DNA of 35,249 nucleotides from Bacteroidota bacterium (GTDB taxonomy: Bacteria > Bacteroidota > Bacteroidia > Cytophagales > Cyclobacteriaceae): assembly GCA_027592755.1 (NCBI GenBank), contig JAQCLE010000031.1, positions 1 through 35,249 on the forward strand. Reading direction: 5' to 3'. The translations under genes and the position numbers were made by a program. This document shows positions 34,047 through 35,249 of the stretch, piece by piece (position 1 is the first letter of the stretch; each line of letters starts with the position of its first letter). The notes under the pieces were generated by a model, which ran no database searches, was not told where the DNA came from, and saw only the letters and a program-made list of their open reading frames with translations.

Positions 34047-34886
34047 TTAGAATGGATTCACCAGGCCCTGGTGAGGACTAGAAAATGCAATTACCCCGTT
34101 CACAATAACGTACAACCAAATTACCACATACACAGGAACGAAATATTGCCTCCTTTTTAACATCTCCGGAAAATCAATTGGCTTACCTGCGAACTTTCCT
34201 CTAGGCCGGCTCGGGAAGAAAAATGTTTTATATGTTTCTATTGTCGCAATAGTAAATCCGATGCTACATAGCGTAATGATGACAAAATTGTCAGTGAGAT
34301 TTGCAGCTATAAACGCAAAAGTGTAAGAAATGCTTGGACTTCTGAAGAATTTAAATGTCTCAAACCCTTCGAGGGGAGCATCTTTCCAGGCACCACCAAA
34401 TGCCGAAATCCAGCCGCCAACGCTGAGAAATAGCAAAATGATATAAGGATTCAAAGCAAAACCACCAGAAAGGTAAAGCTGATACATTGACCAGATGCCC
34501 CAACTGACCAATAGGATTGCGCCTACATAAAAGAATGCTGCGATATACCTGGTTCTCCTGCTTTCGATTACTTTACCCAACACATGCAACTGCATTGGGA
34601 TAAAGTATTTAGACTGATCTTCTGTCCTTATGAATGTTTTCCAAATTTCTAGTGTGACTCTCTCGAATAAATAAATGGAACCAAATAATAAGAACATACC
34701 TGCGGATGTAGAAAGGTCAAACCCTATGATATAATAAACAATAGGGCCATAAATCACGCCAATTACAACACTTCTAAAATACTTGGGCCATTCGAACCCT
34801 TCATGAGGTGAGTCTTTGTACATGCCCCAGGTTGAACAATGCAGCCCTGCTGCCAATCCGGTAATGATTGCAACTAAAAAATCCAT
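34047..34886 (-). CDS. membrane protein of unknown function with internal duplication
   Basis: A 279-residue membrane protein I do not recognise. It consists of two repeats of about 135-140 residues. The motif KDSPHEGFEWPKYFRS at 24-39 returns as KDAPLEGFETFKFFRS at 168-183. The following EIWKTF (80-85) returns as ETYKTF (217-222), and RRTRY (110-114) has a counterpart RRQYF (245-249). About eight membrane segments are predicted by eye, four per repeat, with the KDxPxEGF loop probably on one face. Its stop lies one base before the CDP-alcohol phosphotransferase start, so the two are one operon and the protein is likely a partner of that enzyme. A candidate promoter lies upstream. Confidence 0.75.
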   Translation of the reverse strand: MDFLVAIITGLAAGLHCSTWGMYKDSPHEGFEWPKYFRSVVIGVIYGPIVYYIIGFDLSTSAGMFLLFGSIYLFERVTLEIWKTFIRTEDQSKYFIPMQLHVLGKVIESRRTRYIAAFFYVGAILLVSWGIWSMYQLYLSGGFALNPYIILLFLSVGGWISAFGGAWKDAPLEGFETFKFFRSPSISYTFAFIAANLTDNFVIITLCSIGFTIATIETYKTFFFPSRPRGKFAGKPIDFPEMLKRRQYFVPVYVVIWLYVIVNGVIAFSSPHQGLVNPF

Positions 34887-34925
34887 GAAAAGTGAGTAAA
34901 AGTGATGGCTAAAATTTCAAAGGCG

Positions 34926-34955
34926 CAAAGGTAAGTGATCGAATGTATAATTCAA
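34926..34955 (-). promoter_or_regulatory. candidate promoter for the membrane protein / CDP-alcohol operon
   Basis: On the minus strand TTG (34955-34953), 19 bases, then TACCTTTG (34933-34926) fits the Bacteroidota -33/-7 arrangement with an exact TAnnTTTG. The ATG of the membrane protein is 39 bases after the -7 element. Confidence 0.5.
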
Positions 34956-35149
34956 GCCTCCTGCGAATGATCTGCTTTTGGCGATTTGGAGAGTCTGGAG
35001 AAATACCAGATTACAAGTGTAACTAACAGAAGAGAAATGAACTGATTATGAGTCAGAAAGCCCTGAATGATGTGGCCCCTCTCTTCATCTCCACGGAAAA
35101 TTTCAATTACACCGCGCCCAATGGCATATAAAACAATTGAAATAGGCAC
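34952..35149 (-). pseudogene. C-terminal fragment of an Lgt-like prolipoprotein diacylglyceryl transferase
   Basis: A 65-residue frame begins at GTG 35149 and reads YAIGRGVIEIFRGDEERG then HIIQGFLTHNQFISLLLVTL. This matches the C-terminal end of Lgt, where IExFRGDERG is followed by LTxxQFIS and the last membrane helix. A full Lgt has about 260-300 residues and several helices, none of which is present: TAA lies directly before the GTG, and the remaining 100 bases to the window edge are AT-rich with stops in every frame. It is therefore probably a broken or displaced piece of lgt. A complete lgt must exist elsewhere if lipoproteins are made. Confidence 0.6.
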
Positions 35150-35249
35150 TTAATAAATAAATATTTTGAACAAATAAACCGTGTAAAATGCTTTATTAAC
35201 TCATTGATATTCAGTATATTAATGAGTAATTTAAAGCTAAAGTTAAGTT

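Overview
The window reads as chromosomal DNA of a member of the Bacteroidota, most likely an aerobic, Cytophagales-like bacterium. Four things point there: a fused LpxC-FabZ protein, a PorX-type response regulator (REC plus PglZ domains), a secreted enzyme ending in a type IX secretion (T9SS) sorting domain, and a DUF5686 protein with a carboxypeptidase-like regulatory domain. Start codons lack obvious Shine-Dalgarno sequences. Several gene starts are instead preceded by the Bacteroidota -7 element TAnnTTTG. I see no tRNA, rRNA, CRISPR array, transposase or prophage gene, so this is mostly a core-genome region. No stretch without a gene or gene fragment exceeds 300 bases.

Layout. 1-5.2 kb: alanine dehydrogenase (ald), a small HsdR_N-type nuclease-like protein, a Cys4 protein of unknown function, a SprT-like protease, der, and a TauE/SafE permease. 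5.3-11.3 kb, all minus strand: a secreted esterase overlapping a lipoprotein of the CehA/McbA metallohydrolase family, a leftover 3' piece of a DinB-family gene, and a large DUF5686 outer-membrane protein. 11.4-16.9 kb: an SDR oxidoreductase, the asnS - pterin dehydratase - rsmI run, then rpoN followed directly by a PAP2-like membrane protein. 16.9-19.3 kb: tpiA - GT4 glycosyltransferase - small HolD-like protein, each overlapping the next. 19.4-22.5 kb: an omega-amidase-like nitrilase and a T9SS-exported vanadium-haloperoxidase/PAP2-type protein.

22.6-26.6 kb is an envelope operon: lpxC/fabZ - lpxA - ABC ATPase - a DUF4105 protein with the architecture of the Lnb lipoprotein N-acyltransferases. 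An HD phosphohydrolase lies upstream, but lpxD is not in the usual place between them. 28.2-31.3 kb is porX - tsaE - a second alanine-dehydrogenase-like gene. That second gene has lost the Lys and His that define alanine dehydrogenase activity. 31.3-35.2 kb holds an adrenodoxin-reductase-like flavoprotein, a nucleotidyltransferase/CDP-alcohol phosphotransferase fusion, a membrane protein built from an internal duplication, and a truncated lgt-like fragment.

How the genes work together: much of the window serves the cell envelope (lipid A, lipoprotein acylation, phospholipid headgroups, T9SS control and cargo), beside core translation and ribosome genes. The best candidates for undescribed biology are the CDP-alcohol phosphotransferase with its duplicated membrane partner, and the catalytically altered alanine dehydrogenase paralogue locked to porX and tsaE.
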